Below are positions 8,667 to 16,575 of a DNA stretch of 59,326 nt, in pieces. Source of the stretch: Paenibacillus oryzisoli (GTDB taxonomy: Bacteria; Bacillota; Bacilli; Paenibacillales; NBRC-103111); contig NZ_LYPB01000061.1 of NCBI RefSeq assembly GCF_001653565.1, forward strand, positions 356 to 59,681. The letters are read 5' to 3'. A program made the translations under genes and the position numbers. The first letter of the stretch is position 1. Each line of letters starts with the position of its first letter. The notes under the pieces are model-generated. The model did no database searches. It worked only from the letters and a program-made list of their open reading frames with translations, and was not told the origin of the DNA.

Positions 8667-10061
8667 ATGCTACTATCCCTTCCTTTCCTAAAAGACCAGC
8701 TCTCTGTCATTCTCCGCAATAAGTTTGCCCAAGGACATGACACATCTGGCTATTTGCATCGTCTTGAAAGTTTACCGACGAGCTATGATGCTTATTTCAC
8801 ATTTGCACAATCACTCTCAGAAATGCCGCTGCGGCTCGACTGGCCCTACTATGAACCCGATACAATTGAAGAGATTTGGAAGGAATGCGATCCAGCGAGA
8901 CCTCTAGGCATACAAAGAGCGGTGAATATTGAGGAGAGCTCACGTCGAGTTGAGACGGCATTTCTCTCCTCTGTGTGCGGCTCCATGCTCGGAAAGCCGC
9001 TGGAAGTAAATCCGAATTTGTACGAGATGCGCGAAGCCTTCACGAAAGTCGGAGAATGGCCCATTCGGGATTACATATCTGATGAGATGCTTCGTTCGCT
9101 CGGCAAACGCCATTGGTCCTGGTTCGAAACAACACGTGATCGCATACATTGCGTAGCTCCTGACGATGACATCAACTACACGCTGATGGGCATGCTCGCA
9201 CTCGAGCAGTTCGGGACAGCTTTCACACAGCTCGACCTCCGCAATCTATGGCTCCATCACCTCCCTATAAGCACGACATGGGGACCAGAGCGCGTTATGC
9301 TCCTCCGATCTGGGCTTAGTTACTTAGAGCATGACAAATCGCCAATTCCGCTCGAAGAGATTCAGCGTTGGGCAGATGTGCTGACGCCAGACAGCGAGCT
9401 ATGCGGCGCTGCTATCCGCGCTGACGCCTACGGTTACGCCTGCCCGGGCAATCCCGCTCTCGCGGCTGAACTTGCTTGGCGCGACGCGAGCTTCACGCAC
9501 CGCCGTACGGGTGTATATGCAACCATGTTCTTGGCGGCTGCGATTGCCGCGGCTCAGGTGTTGGATGACCGACTAGCAGTCATTGACACTGCTCTGCAGT
9601 TCATCCCGCAGCGAAGTCGCTTCTACGAATCGGCCTCGACTTGTCGAGACATCGTCATCCAATCTGGTGATTGGCTTGAAGCATATGACGCCATTCACAC
9701 ACGATACGGTGAGTTTCAGCATTGCGGTATCCATCAAGAAATCGGTACACTCATCAACACGTTCCTGTTCGCCGAGAATGTAGGCGATGGAATATGCAAG
9801 CAAGTCGCGCAAGGCAACGATACAGACAGCTTCGGTGCAAGTGTCGGCTCCCTGCTCGGTGCCTGGTTCGGTCCCGAAGGCTTGGACCGCGATCAATGGA
9901 TCGCGCCCTTCCAGAACACAATCCACACAGGTCTCGCATACTTCTACGAGCAGTCGTTGTCCAAGTTGGCGGCTCGCTTCGGACGTTTGCCGCAGATCGT
10001 TAGCGAAAGGAGGCATAAGATCCTACCGAGCGAGCTTTACAATCAGGAGAACATCGTATAA
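8667..10061 (+). CDS. ADP-ribosylglycohydrolase family protein
   Basis: A 464-residue protein of the ADP-ribosylglycohydrolase (ARH/DraG) superfamily, predicted to cleave ADP-ribose or related N-glycosides using two metal ions. Family signatures are CGSMLGKPLEVNP, the acidic metal cluster APDDDINYTLMG, and NDTDSFGASVGSLLGAWFG near the C-terminus. The first 100 or so residues are an extra helical region not typical of minimal DraG. Local GC is visibly higher than in the neighbours. The gene may be controlled by the AraC gene just upstream. The substrate cannot be told; many bacterial members next to sugar regulators act on nucleoside or sugar-related compounds. Confidence 0.85.
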   Translation: MLLSLPFLKDQLSVILRNKFAQGHDTSGYLHRLESLPTSYDAYFTFAQSLSEMPLRLDWPYYEPDTIEEIWKECDPARPLGIQRAVNIEESSRRVETAFLSSVCGSMLGKPLEVNPNLYEMREAFTKVGEWPIRDYISDEMLRSLGKRHWSWFETTRDRIHCVAPDDDINYTLMGMLALEQFGTAFTQLDLRNLWLHHLPISTTWGPERVMLLRSGLSYLEHDKSPIPLEEIQRWADVLTPDSELCGAAIRADAYGYACPGNPALAAELAWRDASFTHRRTGVYATMFLAAAIAAAQVLDDRLAVIDTALQFIPQRSRFYESASTCRDIVIQSGDWLEAYDAIHTRYGEFQHCGIHQEIGTLINTFLFAENVGDGICKQVAQGNDTDSFGASVGSLLGAWFGPEGLDRDQWIAPFQNTIHTGLAYFYEQSLSKLAARFGRLPQIVSERRHKILPSELYNQENIV

Positions 10062-10069
10062 TCATCCCA

Positions 10070-10098
10070 TTGACAAGGCACTCACCTTAGCTTAGAAT
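10070..10098 (+). promoter_or_regulatory. Sigma-A promoter of fabH
   Basis: TTGACA at 10070-10075 and TAGAAT at 10093-10098 with an exact 17-bp spacer, placing transcription start near 10105, inside the FapR-type operator. The promoter begins only nine bases after the previous gene's stop. Confidence 0.8.
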
Positions 10099-10101
10099 AA
10101 A

Positions 10102-10120
10102 ATTAGTACCTGATACTAAT
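10102..10120 (+). promoter_or_regulatory. FapR-type operator
   Basis: ATTAGTACCTGATACTAAT is a perfect 7-bp inverted repeat around CCTGA and matches the known FapR consensus for malonyl-CoA-responsive control of lipid genes. A further half-site, TAGTACC, follows at 10124, and an 11-bp outer inverted repeat (CTTAGAATAAA at 10091, TTTATTCTAAG at 10134) encloses the operator. Its position over the predicted start site implies repression of fabH. Confidence 0.85.
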
Positions 10121-10167
10121 ATCTAGTACCAAGTTTATTCTAAGCCTATTCCAAAGGAGTGTCTCAC

Positions 10168-11157
10168 ATGCCTTCCTCATATCCCTTGCAAGCGCGAATC
10201 TCTGCCATTGGCACGTATGTGCCCCATCGCATTTTAACCAACGAAGCGCTTTCCCAAATGGTAGATACAAACGATGAATGGATCGTACAACGCACTGGTA
10301 TTCGAGAGCGCCGAATAGCTGAAGTGCATGAATTCACTAGCCATTTATGTATAGCAGCTGTGCAAAACCTAATCGACCGATACCCAAATTCCATAGATGG
10401 GGTAGACCTCATCATCGTATCCACACATACGCCAGATTTATCGTCGACGCCTGTTGCCTGTCAGGTTCAAGCCCACTTCGGCTTCCAAGCCGCGGGGGCC
10501 TATGATCTCAATGCCACGTGCGCGGGCTTCGCCTACGCGCTTCATACCGCGAGTGCGCTCGTTGCAGCCGGAGGGCATCACAAAGTACTCGTGATCGGCA
10601 GCGATGCGTTATCTAAGATCACAGATTACACAGACCGATCCACTTGCATCCTATTCGGTGACGGTGCTGGTGCAGTGGTCGTTGAACGCGAAGAAGCTAA
10701 GCCGGCCTTCCTCGCTTATCACATGGGGTCTGATGGTACAGGCGCCAAGCATGTGTACCGAACAGGTCTAGCTACAGAGCTGAATGGGGATACGCTGCTA
10801 GGGGAAGGGAAGCTTGTCCAGAACGGACGCGAAGTGTATCGTTTCGCGGTTTCGACCGTTCCCGTGGGCATCGAGATGCTGCTGCATAAGAGCGGCTTGC
10901 CACTCGAGGCCATCGATTGGTTCATCCCTCATAGCGCGAACTTGCGAATGATTGACTCCATCTGTGAGAGGAGCGGTATCCCGATGGACAAAGCGCTGTA
11001 CAGCCTTGAATACTTCGGCAATACTTCCGCCGCCTCCATCCCACTTGCGCTGGATTTGGGGATCAAAGATGGCAAAGTGAAAGTCGGCGACAATCTGTTA
11101 CTATATGGTTTTGGCGGGGGCTTGACACACGCAGGTGTAATCGTGCGTTGGGGGTAA
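10168..11157 (+). CDS. fabH: Beta-ketoacyl-ACP synthase III
   Basis: Condenses acetyl- or branched acyl-CoA with malonyl-ACP to start fatty acid synthesis in the cytoplasm. The full catalytic triad is visible: C118 in NATCAGF, H255 in WFIPHSAN and N285 in YFGNTSAAS. Length (329 residues) is normal. The ATG at 10168 follows AAAGGAG with eight bases of spacing; a GTG nine bases earlier overlaps the ribosome binding site. The gene is monocistronic, behind its own promoter and FapR-type operator, with no other fab genes nearby. It may be a second fabH copy (as fabHA/fabHB in Bacillus), which cannot be decided here. Confidence 0.95.
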   Translation: MPSSYPLQARISAIGTYVPHRILTNEALSQMVDTNDEWIVQRTGIRERRIAEVHEFTSHLCIAAVQNLIDRYPNSIDGVDLIIVSTHTPDLSSTPVACQVQAHFGFQAAGAYDLNATCAGFAYALHTASALVAAGGHHKVLVIGSDALSKITDYTDRSTCILFGDGAGAVVVEREEAKPAFLAYHMGSDGTGAKHVYRTGLATELNGDTLLGEGKLVQNGREVYRFAVSTVPVGIEMLLHKSGLPLEAIDWFIPHSANLRMIDSICERSGIPMDKALYSLEYFGNTSAASIPLALDLGIKDGKVKVGDNLLLYGFGGGLTHAGVIVRWG

Positions 11158-11182
11158 ATCCAGCCCTATTTGCTTCCTGCAG

Positions 11183-11440
11183 CTACACATGCTTATTCAT
11201 CCACGGCTTGCCTGGTTTGCCAGTAACAGGCTTACGAGCAGACTGTTTCGATAATTTCATCATCATCACATGCTGATAATCGCTTATCGACTTTAGATTC
11301 GCTGCGACATGACCTGCTAGATGTTCAGAACCTTCTACATGATCCGCTACAGATTCAATGATTCTGCATAATGCTCGCTGGCTCCTAGCCAGCGAGATCA
11401 ACATATGCAGCTCCACCTGTTCTCGATTCCATTCCTTCAC
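11183..11440 (-). CDS. Small helical protein of unknown function (spore glycosylation locus)
   Basis: An 85-residue protein, not recognised. It is mainly helical, with a polar central segment (ESVADHVEGSEHLAGHVAANL), a methionine run (VMMMKL) and a basic C-terminus (SARKPVTGKPGKPW). It overlaps the preceding 116-residue gene by four bases (ATGA) and is the last of three small genes following a glycosyltransferase. The general build (two amphipathic helices) resembles its two neighbours. No signal peptide or membrane segment is seen. Confidence 0.65.
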   Translation of the reverse strand: MKEWNREQVELHMLISLARSQRALCRIIESVADHVEGSEHLAGHVAANLKSISDYQHVMMMKLSKQSARKPVTGKPGKPWMNKHV

Positions 11441-11787
11441 AGCTTTCCATCCTCACCAAATGGGAGTAACTGGCCAAATTCCATGTCATCCGCAGCCCCT
11501 AAGGCTGATCCTATTTGATTTTTCCCAAGTAACGCCTTCATCTGGTGATTAAGCGCATTTTCCAACTTGGTTAAGCCGCCTATAAGATCAATAACACTCT
11601 CATGGACTTCACTAGTAACCTTCATTTTATGGTCATGCCCTTCCAAATTGGCCCCATTCATATGCTGACAAATCCAGTTTTGTGACTTCGTTGCTTCAAT
11701 GACTCTAGCTTCCAACATCAAACTAATTTCGTATTGCAGCTTGGCTGTCGCATCTAACATTTGCATATAGAGATCTGTTCTATCCAA
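11437..11787 (-). CDS. Small helical protein of unknown function (spore glycosylation locus)
   Basis: A 116-residue protein of unknown function. The N-terminal half (MLDATAKLQYEISLMLEARV) and central half (SEVHESVIDLIGGLTKLENALNHQM) look like amphipathic helices separated by a His/Asn-rich linker (NGANLEGHDHKM). It is coupled to the 85-residue gene by a four-base overlap and lies 11 bp after the 95-residue gene, so the three are co-translated. Placement at the end of the glycosyltransferase operon suggests a spore-surface or assembly role (inference only). Confidence 0.65.
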   Translation of the reverse strand: MDRTDLYMQMLDATAKLQYEISLMLEARVIEATKSQNWICQHMNGANLEGHDHKMKVTSEVHESVIDLIGGLTKLENALNHQMKALLGKNQIGSALGAADDMEFGQLLPFGEDGKL

Positions 11788-11798
11788 CGTCGTTCCCT

Positions 11799-12086
11799 CT
11801 ATTCTTCATCAGGTACCTGTATTTCTTTCATCAGTATTTCTGTTTGCATGGCTATAGCTTCTTCTAAGTCAGCAAGACTATTTAAATAAGCCGTTACGTT
11901 CTGAGTCAATTGCAACGCCCGCTTCTGCAGCATCTCTAATCCAGCAAACTCCGGGTGAGAGTCCGGCAGTTCACCCGCAACGACCGCCATCTGTGTAGAA
12001 ATATGCCGATGAGCTTCTAATATGTGGGCCATCTGGCTATGTGAAGCCGTAATATGGGAAATAATCTTCGTCACCCGCTCCTCCAC
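11799..12086 (-). CDS. Small helical protein of unknown function (spore glycosylation locus)
   Basis: A 95-residue protein starting at GTG 12086, chosen because TAGGAGG lies eight bases upstream; the open frame extends nine codons further (to 12113) but those codons contain this ribosome binding site. It appears all-helical: ITASHSQMAHILEAHRHIST, then EMLQKRALQLTQNVTAYLN and an acidic C-terminus. It is not recognised. It is the first of three small genes that directly follow the family-2 glycosyltransferase at 12146-12880, probably in one transcript. Confidence 0.65.
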   Translation of the reverse strand: MEERVTKIISHITASHSQMAHILEAHRHISTQMAVVAGELPDSHPEFAGLEMLQKRALQLTQNVTAYLNSLADLEEAIAMQTEILMKEIQVPDEE

Positions 12087-12145
12087 GGCTACGCCTCCTA
12101 CAACCTTTTTCACTCTACGATATGCGGCCTATTGTAAATCGGTGC

Positions 12146-12880
12146 CTAAATGAACCGGTAGGGATCCACGCCCCATTTATCCATGAATTTTCGCCGATTA
12201 CGTCTTAATAGCTTGCGACGAGCTTCATTGCCATTTTTCCTGAAACTTACGCTGCCGCGATGATAAATGAAACAATCTCCTGTAATGAGCAGCCGATAAC
12301 CAGCTAATCGAACCCGATAACAGAAGTCGTCATCCTCGAAATAACCGGGTGAGAACCGCTCATCCAACAATCCGACCCGCTCGAACGTATCTCTGCTAAA
12401 AAGCAAACAAACCCCTACCAACCGATCGGTTGGCTTCCATAATGATGGGTTCACTCGGTTATATTTCCTAGCCATCCGCTGCGTCGTTGTGAAGCGCTCT
12501 CGAATTTTCTGCTTGCCATTCGCATAATTGGTCATCGGACCGACCATACCGACATCCTCGGCGCTATTCAAGCAGTTTTGGAGATGGGGAAGCCAGTTTG
12601 GCGTGACGATCGTATCGTTATTCAGCAGCATGAATAGATCGCCGGAAGCAAAGCGAAGCCCATAATTACATGCCGCTGGGAAACCAAGATTATGGGGGTG
12701 GGACACCAGTTTCAGCCTCATCTTGCGACAGTAGGCCAGCGTGCCATCCGTTGATCCATTATCTACGACGATGATCTCATAGGGGACAAAGGTATGTTTA
12801 CGAATCGAAGCCACACAAGCCTTCAATAAAGCCAAACCATTATACGTAGGAATAATAATGCTTGTTACTTGCATACTCAT
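12146..12880 (-). CDS. Family 2 glycosyltransferase
   Basis: A 244-residue GT2 enzyme of the GT-A fold, using a nucleotide sugar donor. Visible: SIIIPTYNGLALLKACVASI, VDNGSTDGT (donor binding), LLNNDTIV (metal-binding DxD-equivalent), GPMTNYANG and the acceptor-side SPGYFEDDDFCYRVRLAGYR. This arrangement is common in rhamnosyltransferase-like GT2 proteins, which fits the rfb genes upstream (inference). The ATG overlaps the preceding gene's stop (ATGA) and follows AAGGAGGA. No membrane segment is seen; probably active in the mother-cell cytoplasm or at the spore surface. Confidence 0.88.
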   Translation of the reverse strand: MSMQVTSIIIPTYNGLALLKACVASIRKHTFVPYEIIVVDNGSTDGTLAYCRKMRLKLVSHPHNLGFPAACNYGLRFASGDLFMLLNNDTIVTPNWLPHLQNCLNSAEDVGMVGPMTNYANGKQKIRERFTTTQRMARKYNRVNPSLWKPTDRLVGVCLLFSRDTFERVGLLDERFSPGYFEDDDFCYRVRLAGYRLLITGDCFIYHRGSVSFRKNGNEARRKLLRRNRRKFMDKWGVDPYRFI

Positions 12881-13962
12881 TCCTCCTTAATGATCTCCCT
12901 TTTTCGAATCAGGTCTGGAAAATCAATCCGCTCGCCTCTTTCCCTCATCGCACACTCAAGTGCCTCTACATGATCGCCAATGCCTTGTTGCAACTTCTCT
13001 GGCCCAGGTTCTTTCTGCCATCCCATGGTGGGAATACTCGCTTGTGAAGTGATATGCAGACCAGCTAGAATCGCATGGATAAGCGCTTTGGGCGGCACCA
13101 TTAATTCGTTATAGTCTACATGGTTCAAAGCATGGCGCGAGAGGGCATGCGGAACGTCGGACAGTGAGTTTGCTTGTAAATCTGGCCGATTAAACGAAAT
13201 ATTGAGGAACTGTTTCATCACCGTCAAAGCGTCCCATTCAGCAAATGGAGGCAAATAGGGTGTACGATTATTAAGGGCAATATGTGCCCCTCGTTCAATC
13301 TCTTGTAGGAATGGAATCACATGTTGAGCTCGAATGACTTCCTCACCCTCTAGGAATAGCAAGATATCTGATTTGGATAATTTCGCGCCAATCGCTCTCC
13401 CGACATGCGGTCCGATCCGCTCTGGATAATGGATAATTAGCGCATCCGATTTCCCTCTTATCCGCTCTAGCGTGCGATCCGTGCTTCCGTACACAATGAC
13501 GATGATCTCATGCAGAGGCATGCGGTTCAATTCTTCAAGCACCTTGCCGATGGTCCCTTCCGCATTGCGTACCGTAACGATTGCACCGACTTTCGCCTGT
13601 GTCGGAAGAAGTATCCAGTTAGGTGCCTGTCTACCGACGGCTTCATAGTAGCCTGCTGAATAGCCATTCGAAGCGGCTGCATAATTGGATACCCCCGTTA
13701 GCTGAGACTGTGACTGCAGCCACTTAACCCAGAATGGATTAACTGATTTCTTGCCATACACGCGTTTCCCTTTCGCTTGGGCTAGCGCATCCTGCCGTCC
13801 CGCTAGATACGCCTGCTTTCTCCAAGAAAGCTCTATATCTGTCTGGGATCGAATTCGTTTCCTAATGCTCGTACGTCGCACTGATTTCTTTACTGTTTTC
13901 CTGCTCACATGCACGCGAACAGCCATATGTCTACGAACTGTTTTCTTCCTGATCGCTTTCAC
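12877..13962 (-). CDS. Family 2 glycosyltransferase-like protein with degenerate DxD motif
   Basis: A 361-residue protein with a very basic N-terminus (about residues 1-40), a linker with short Gly/Tyr repeats (SNGYSAGYYEAVG, near 105), and a GT2-like domain from about 125. Compared with its upstream neighbour, the donor motif NGSTDG reads YGSTDRT and the metal-binding VDAD reads LEGEE, so catalytic aspartates appear lost. The C-terminal regions of the two proteins align well (DVPHALSRHALN against TIPHAMSRNALN), showing they are paralogues. The start is GTG, overlapping the preceding stop (GTGA). It may be an inactive partner subunit or have changed specificity. Confidence 0.78.
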   Translation of the reverse strand: MKAIRKKTVRRHMAVRVHVSRKTVKKSVRRTSIRKRIRSQTDIELSWRKQAYLAGRQDALAQAKGKRVYGKKSVNPFWVKWLQSQSQLTGVSNYAAASNGYSAGYYEAVGRQAPNWILLPTQAKVGAIVTVRNAEGTIGKVLEELNRMPLHEIIVIVYGSTDRTLERIRGKSDALIIHYPERIGPHVGRAIGAKLSKSDILLFLEGEEVIRAQHVIPFLQEIERGAHIALNNRTPYLPPFAEWDALTVMKQFLNISFNRPDLQANSLSDVPHALSRHALNHVDYNELMVPPKALIHAILAGLHITSQASIPTMGWQKEPGPEKLQQGIGDHVEALECAMRERGERIDFPDLIRKREIIKEE

Positions 13963-14810
13963 CTGTTCACCTCAATCATCTCTCGAATTCGCAGCTTATC
14001 CTCGTGAAGAGCTCGAACATCGGTTTTCCCAATAACCCAGTGCACAGCTTCCAGATGGTCACCGACAATCAAATCTCCGACAGGGTCCCCTTCATCCACG
14101 CTATATCGAACTCTATTCCGACTTCCAACTTGAATATATTTGACAGCTTGCACACGCAAACCGCGCTGAATCGCTATCGCTTGAGCAAGCGGAGGTACAG
14201 CTAAATGCTCAGCTCCAATAACGTTCAGTGCATTCCGACTCATCGCATGGGGAATTGTCGTCATCGAGGTCCCTTTCAAATCACTGCGATTTAGAATCGC
14301 ATTCAATGCATATTTGGCTACAACAACTCGGTGTACATCTGTCGTTGCAATAGCGCCAATATATTTATTCAATGCAACATCTACACCTCGTTGGATCGCT
14401 TCAATCAACGGACTCATTTCCGCTGCTGGAATAACGAAATCCGCATCAACGAATAACAAAATATCGCCTTTCGCTTCCCTTGCTCCTACAGTTCTTCCCA
14501 CATCATGTCCGAAACGCTGGTCATAAGAAACCACTTTGGCACCCGCTTGTTTCGCAATCAGTTTGCTGCCATCCGTCGAGCCATTCTCGATAACGATAAC
14601 CTCCGTACGGGGATGCACACGAAGCGCCTCTTGAATAACCTTTCCTAGTGTATTAGCTTCATTGCAAACAGGAATGATAACTGACACAAGGGGTTTCTGA
14701 GAGAGATGGGTGGATGCCTTAGCCGATTTATTAGAGAGATGGCGGGAGCTTCTGCGGGGGATTTGTTGCACAATTTGCTTAGTTTTACGCGGTATACGCG
14801 CTTTGCTCAT
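13959..14810 (-). CDS. Family 2 glycosyltransferase
   Basis: A 283-residue GT2 enzyme with a basic 40-residue N-terminal tail, then VSVIIPVCNEANTLGKVI, IENGSTDGS and the intact metal motif LFVDADF. It is the active-looking paralogue of the following gene, with which it shares the C-terminal block. The ATG follows AGGAGATGAGAACGA. It is the first gene of a coupled run 14810 to 11183. A CATAGAATA box at 14859-14851 on the minus strand resembles a sporulation -10 element but has no matching -35. Donor sugar unknown, dTDP-rhamnose plausible from context. Confidence 0.87.
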   Translation of the reverse strand: MSKARIPRKTKQIVQQIPRRSSRHLSNKSAKASTHLSQKPLVSVIIPVCNEANTLGKVIQEALRVHPRTEVIVIENGSTDGSKLIAKQAGAKVVSYDQRFGHDVGRTVGAREAKGDILLFVDADFVIPAAEMSPLIEAIQRGVDVALNKYIGAIATTDVHRVVVAKYALNAILNRSDLKGTSMTTIPHAMSRNALNVIGAEHLAVPPLAQAIAIQRGLRVQAVKYIQVGSRNRVRYSVDEGDPVGDLIVGDHLEAVHWVIGKTDVRALHEDKLRIREMIEVNR

Positions 14811-15062
14811 TCGTTCTCATCTCCTGTCCTTGGCGAAGTACTCTAATACTTATTCTATGATCTTCTTTGAAAATAGGGAGGGCAGAAGCCGCAGTCTCGT
14901 AAAACAGGCTGACTCCCTTGTACACCTTTGTCATTCACTCTGTAGGATCTATGTATTCTTAGAATATAGACATGCAACTCCTAATGGAGCGGATAAGGCA
15001 GGATCCCAATTGCGAATCCCAGCCTATTCGCTTCTACTTTGAACCATTTCTCATGTGCAAAA

Positions 15063-15383
15063 CTATACGAGTGGATGCTCCATTTCCCATGCATACCCTT
15101 GATTAAACCCTAAACCGTAGCCTTCGTTATACGCTGTATTGTAAGCATGCTGATACGCTTCCATTACTCGTCTACTTCTTGGCGATCTGCGGACACCGCG
15201 AATGACTTTACGACGCCTTGGAAATCTGCGCAGCTGACGAATCACACGTCCTTTTCGTTTTCCCCTTAAACGGCTCTTCGGACGGTATTTCTTGATAACT
15301 CGGTACTTTTTGAGCACCGGCGACCGCTTCTTACGACTCTTTCTAACGATGGCCAGCTTACGTGGCCTCTTTTTGGTAATCAC
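15063..15383 (-). CDS. Small highly basic protein with aromatic-glycine repeat tail
   Basis: A 106-residue protein, not recognised. Residues 1-75 are extremely rich in Arg and Lys; the last 30 contain a strict four-residue periodicity of Ala/Gly plus Tyr/Phe (AYQHAYNTAYNEGYGLGFNQ). The start is GTG preceded by GAGGTGA at eight bases. It is the last gene of the rfb/CgeB-like operon. The tail resembles the N-termini of the two adjacent CgeB-like proteins, so it may be a scaffold or coat component that they dock to (inference). The extreme charge suggests an acidic binding partner or substrate. Confidence 0.7.
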   Translation of the reverse strand: MITKKRPRKLAIVRKSRKKRSPVLKKYRVIKKYRPKSRLRGKRKGRVIRQLRRFPRRRKVIRGVRRSPRSRRVMEAYQHAYNTAYNEGYGLGFNQGYAWEMEHPLV

Positions 15384-15414
15384 GCTTCATTCACCTCATT
15401 TATTCTTGTTGCCA

Positions 15415-16560
15415 TTACCTAGGACCGAACACAATACTCAACATGGTCATCAATCGATTCGTGTAGGTATGGTCGCGCAGCGTGCGGTAAAGTCCGCGCA
15501 AGGCTATTTGCTTACGTTCTTCCTCATGGATTAAATAATGATTAATTTTGTGAACGAGCTCTTCGGGTGAAGAATATGTGACGATATCATAATCAGGGGT
15601 ATAGAAATTAACCAGGTCACTCCGGATATCTGTCAATTGCATCACACCACAACCGGAAATTTCGAAAGTTCTCGGATTCGGTGAAGCCCCTTGAATACGA
15701 CGACTATTATGATTATAGGAGTGATCATCGAAGGCTCTGTGCATATTGATGACAATTTTAGCGCCATTGTAGGCATCGGCCGTTTGCTCAGGCGTCATCC
15801 ACGTATTTAACTGAATCTGTGGAGCGAGCATCTTAAAATTGCGTAGACGTTCCCACCAAATGCCAGAGATCAGGATGCGTTTTGTTGCTAAATGTGGAGC
15901 AATTTGATCAAACACGGCTACGCGATTCCAATAAGCAGAACCGATGAAACTTACATCCCGCTGCAAGCTGACGGGAGCTGGCTTCGGTTTGAACATCTCC
16001 GGTTGAAAACCTAGCGGCAAATAATGTACCTGCGCACAACCCATATCCCGATAAAGCCCCACACAGTTTATTTCTAACGTGAACATATAATCGTAATGTG
16101 GTGCATAAGAAGCCGTGAAATCCGTATAATACGGATCATCCGTTAGCCATACCGCCGTCCGAATACCCATGCTGCGAACACGAGCCACGGTATGCAGCGG
16201 CAAATTCATGCCATCAAGGACAAGCATCAGGTCGGGTCGATGAACCGTAGCCAACCTTTCAACGCTAGCCCGCGCATTCCCGACTCGAATCGGATCGTTG
16301 TCCATATTCCCGACAATGAGTTCACGTACCAGGGGACGCAAGGCTTCAATAATGGCTCTATCCAACGGACTATACGGAAAGCTTTTCCCCGATGTTACAT
16401 ACAGAACGCGTACGTCCCACACAGGTCTAGGTGCTCGGTCGCGTATAGCCTTCTGCATAACCGCCTCACATAAACCTAAACGAAAACCATTCGGGTACCC
16501 CGATTGATAGCCATCTGCATGACCTTGTTTCCTTGCCTGATCCAAATTCCGAAATTGCAT
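15415..16560 (-). CDS. CgeB-like glycosyltransferase (spore surface)
   Basis: A 381-residue protein of the CgeB/GT-B family: an N-terminal helix with Gly every fourth residue (QGHADGYQSGYPNGFRLG), a Rossmann-like half (VRVLYVTSGKSFPYSPLDRA), LMLVLDGMNLP, TAVWLTDDPYYTDF, then a C-terminal GT-B half with NPRTFEISGCGVMQLTD and YSSPEELVHKINHYL. CgeB is involved in spore outer-surface maturation in Bacillus. It is a tandem paralogue of the next gene upstream. The start follows GGGAGGGAAAAGG. Donor and acceptor unknown. Confidence 0.85.
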   Translation of the reverse strand: MQFRNLDQARKQGHADGYQSGYPNGFRLGLCEAVMQKAIRDRAPRPVWDVRVLYVTSGKSFPYSPLDRAIIEALRPLVRELIVGNMDNDPIRVGNARASVERLATVHRPDLMLVLDGMNLPLHTVARVRSMGIRTAVWLTDDPYYTDFTASYAPHYDYMFTLEINCVGLYRDMGCAQVHYLPLGFQPEMFKPKPAPVSLQRDVSFIGSAYWNRVAVFDQIAPHLATKRILISGIWWERLRNFKMLAPQIQLNTWMTPEQTADAYNGAKIVINMHRAFDDHSYNHNSRRIQGASPNPRTFEISGCGVMQLTDIRSDLVNFYTPDYDIVTYSSPEELVHKINHYLIHEEERKQIALRGLYRTLRDHTYTNRLMTMLSIVFGPR

Positions 16561-16575
16561 CCTTTTCCCTCCCTT

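Noticed and set aside
14851..14859. Sigma-K-like -10 (CATAGAATA) before the GT2 operon
   Set aside because: No AC at the required distance upstream; the -10 alone occurs by chance in AT-rich DNA.
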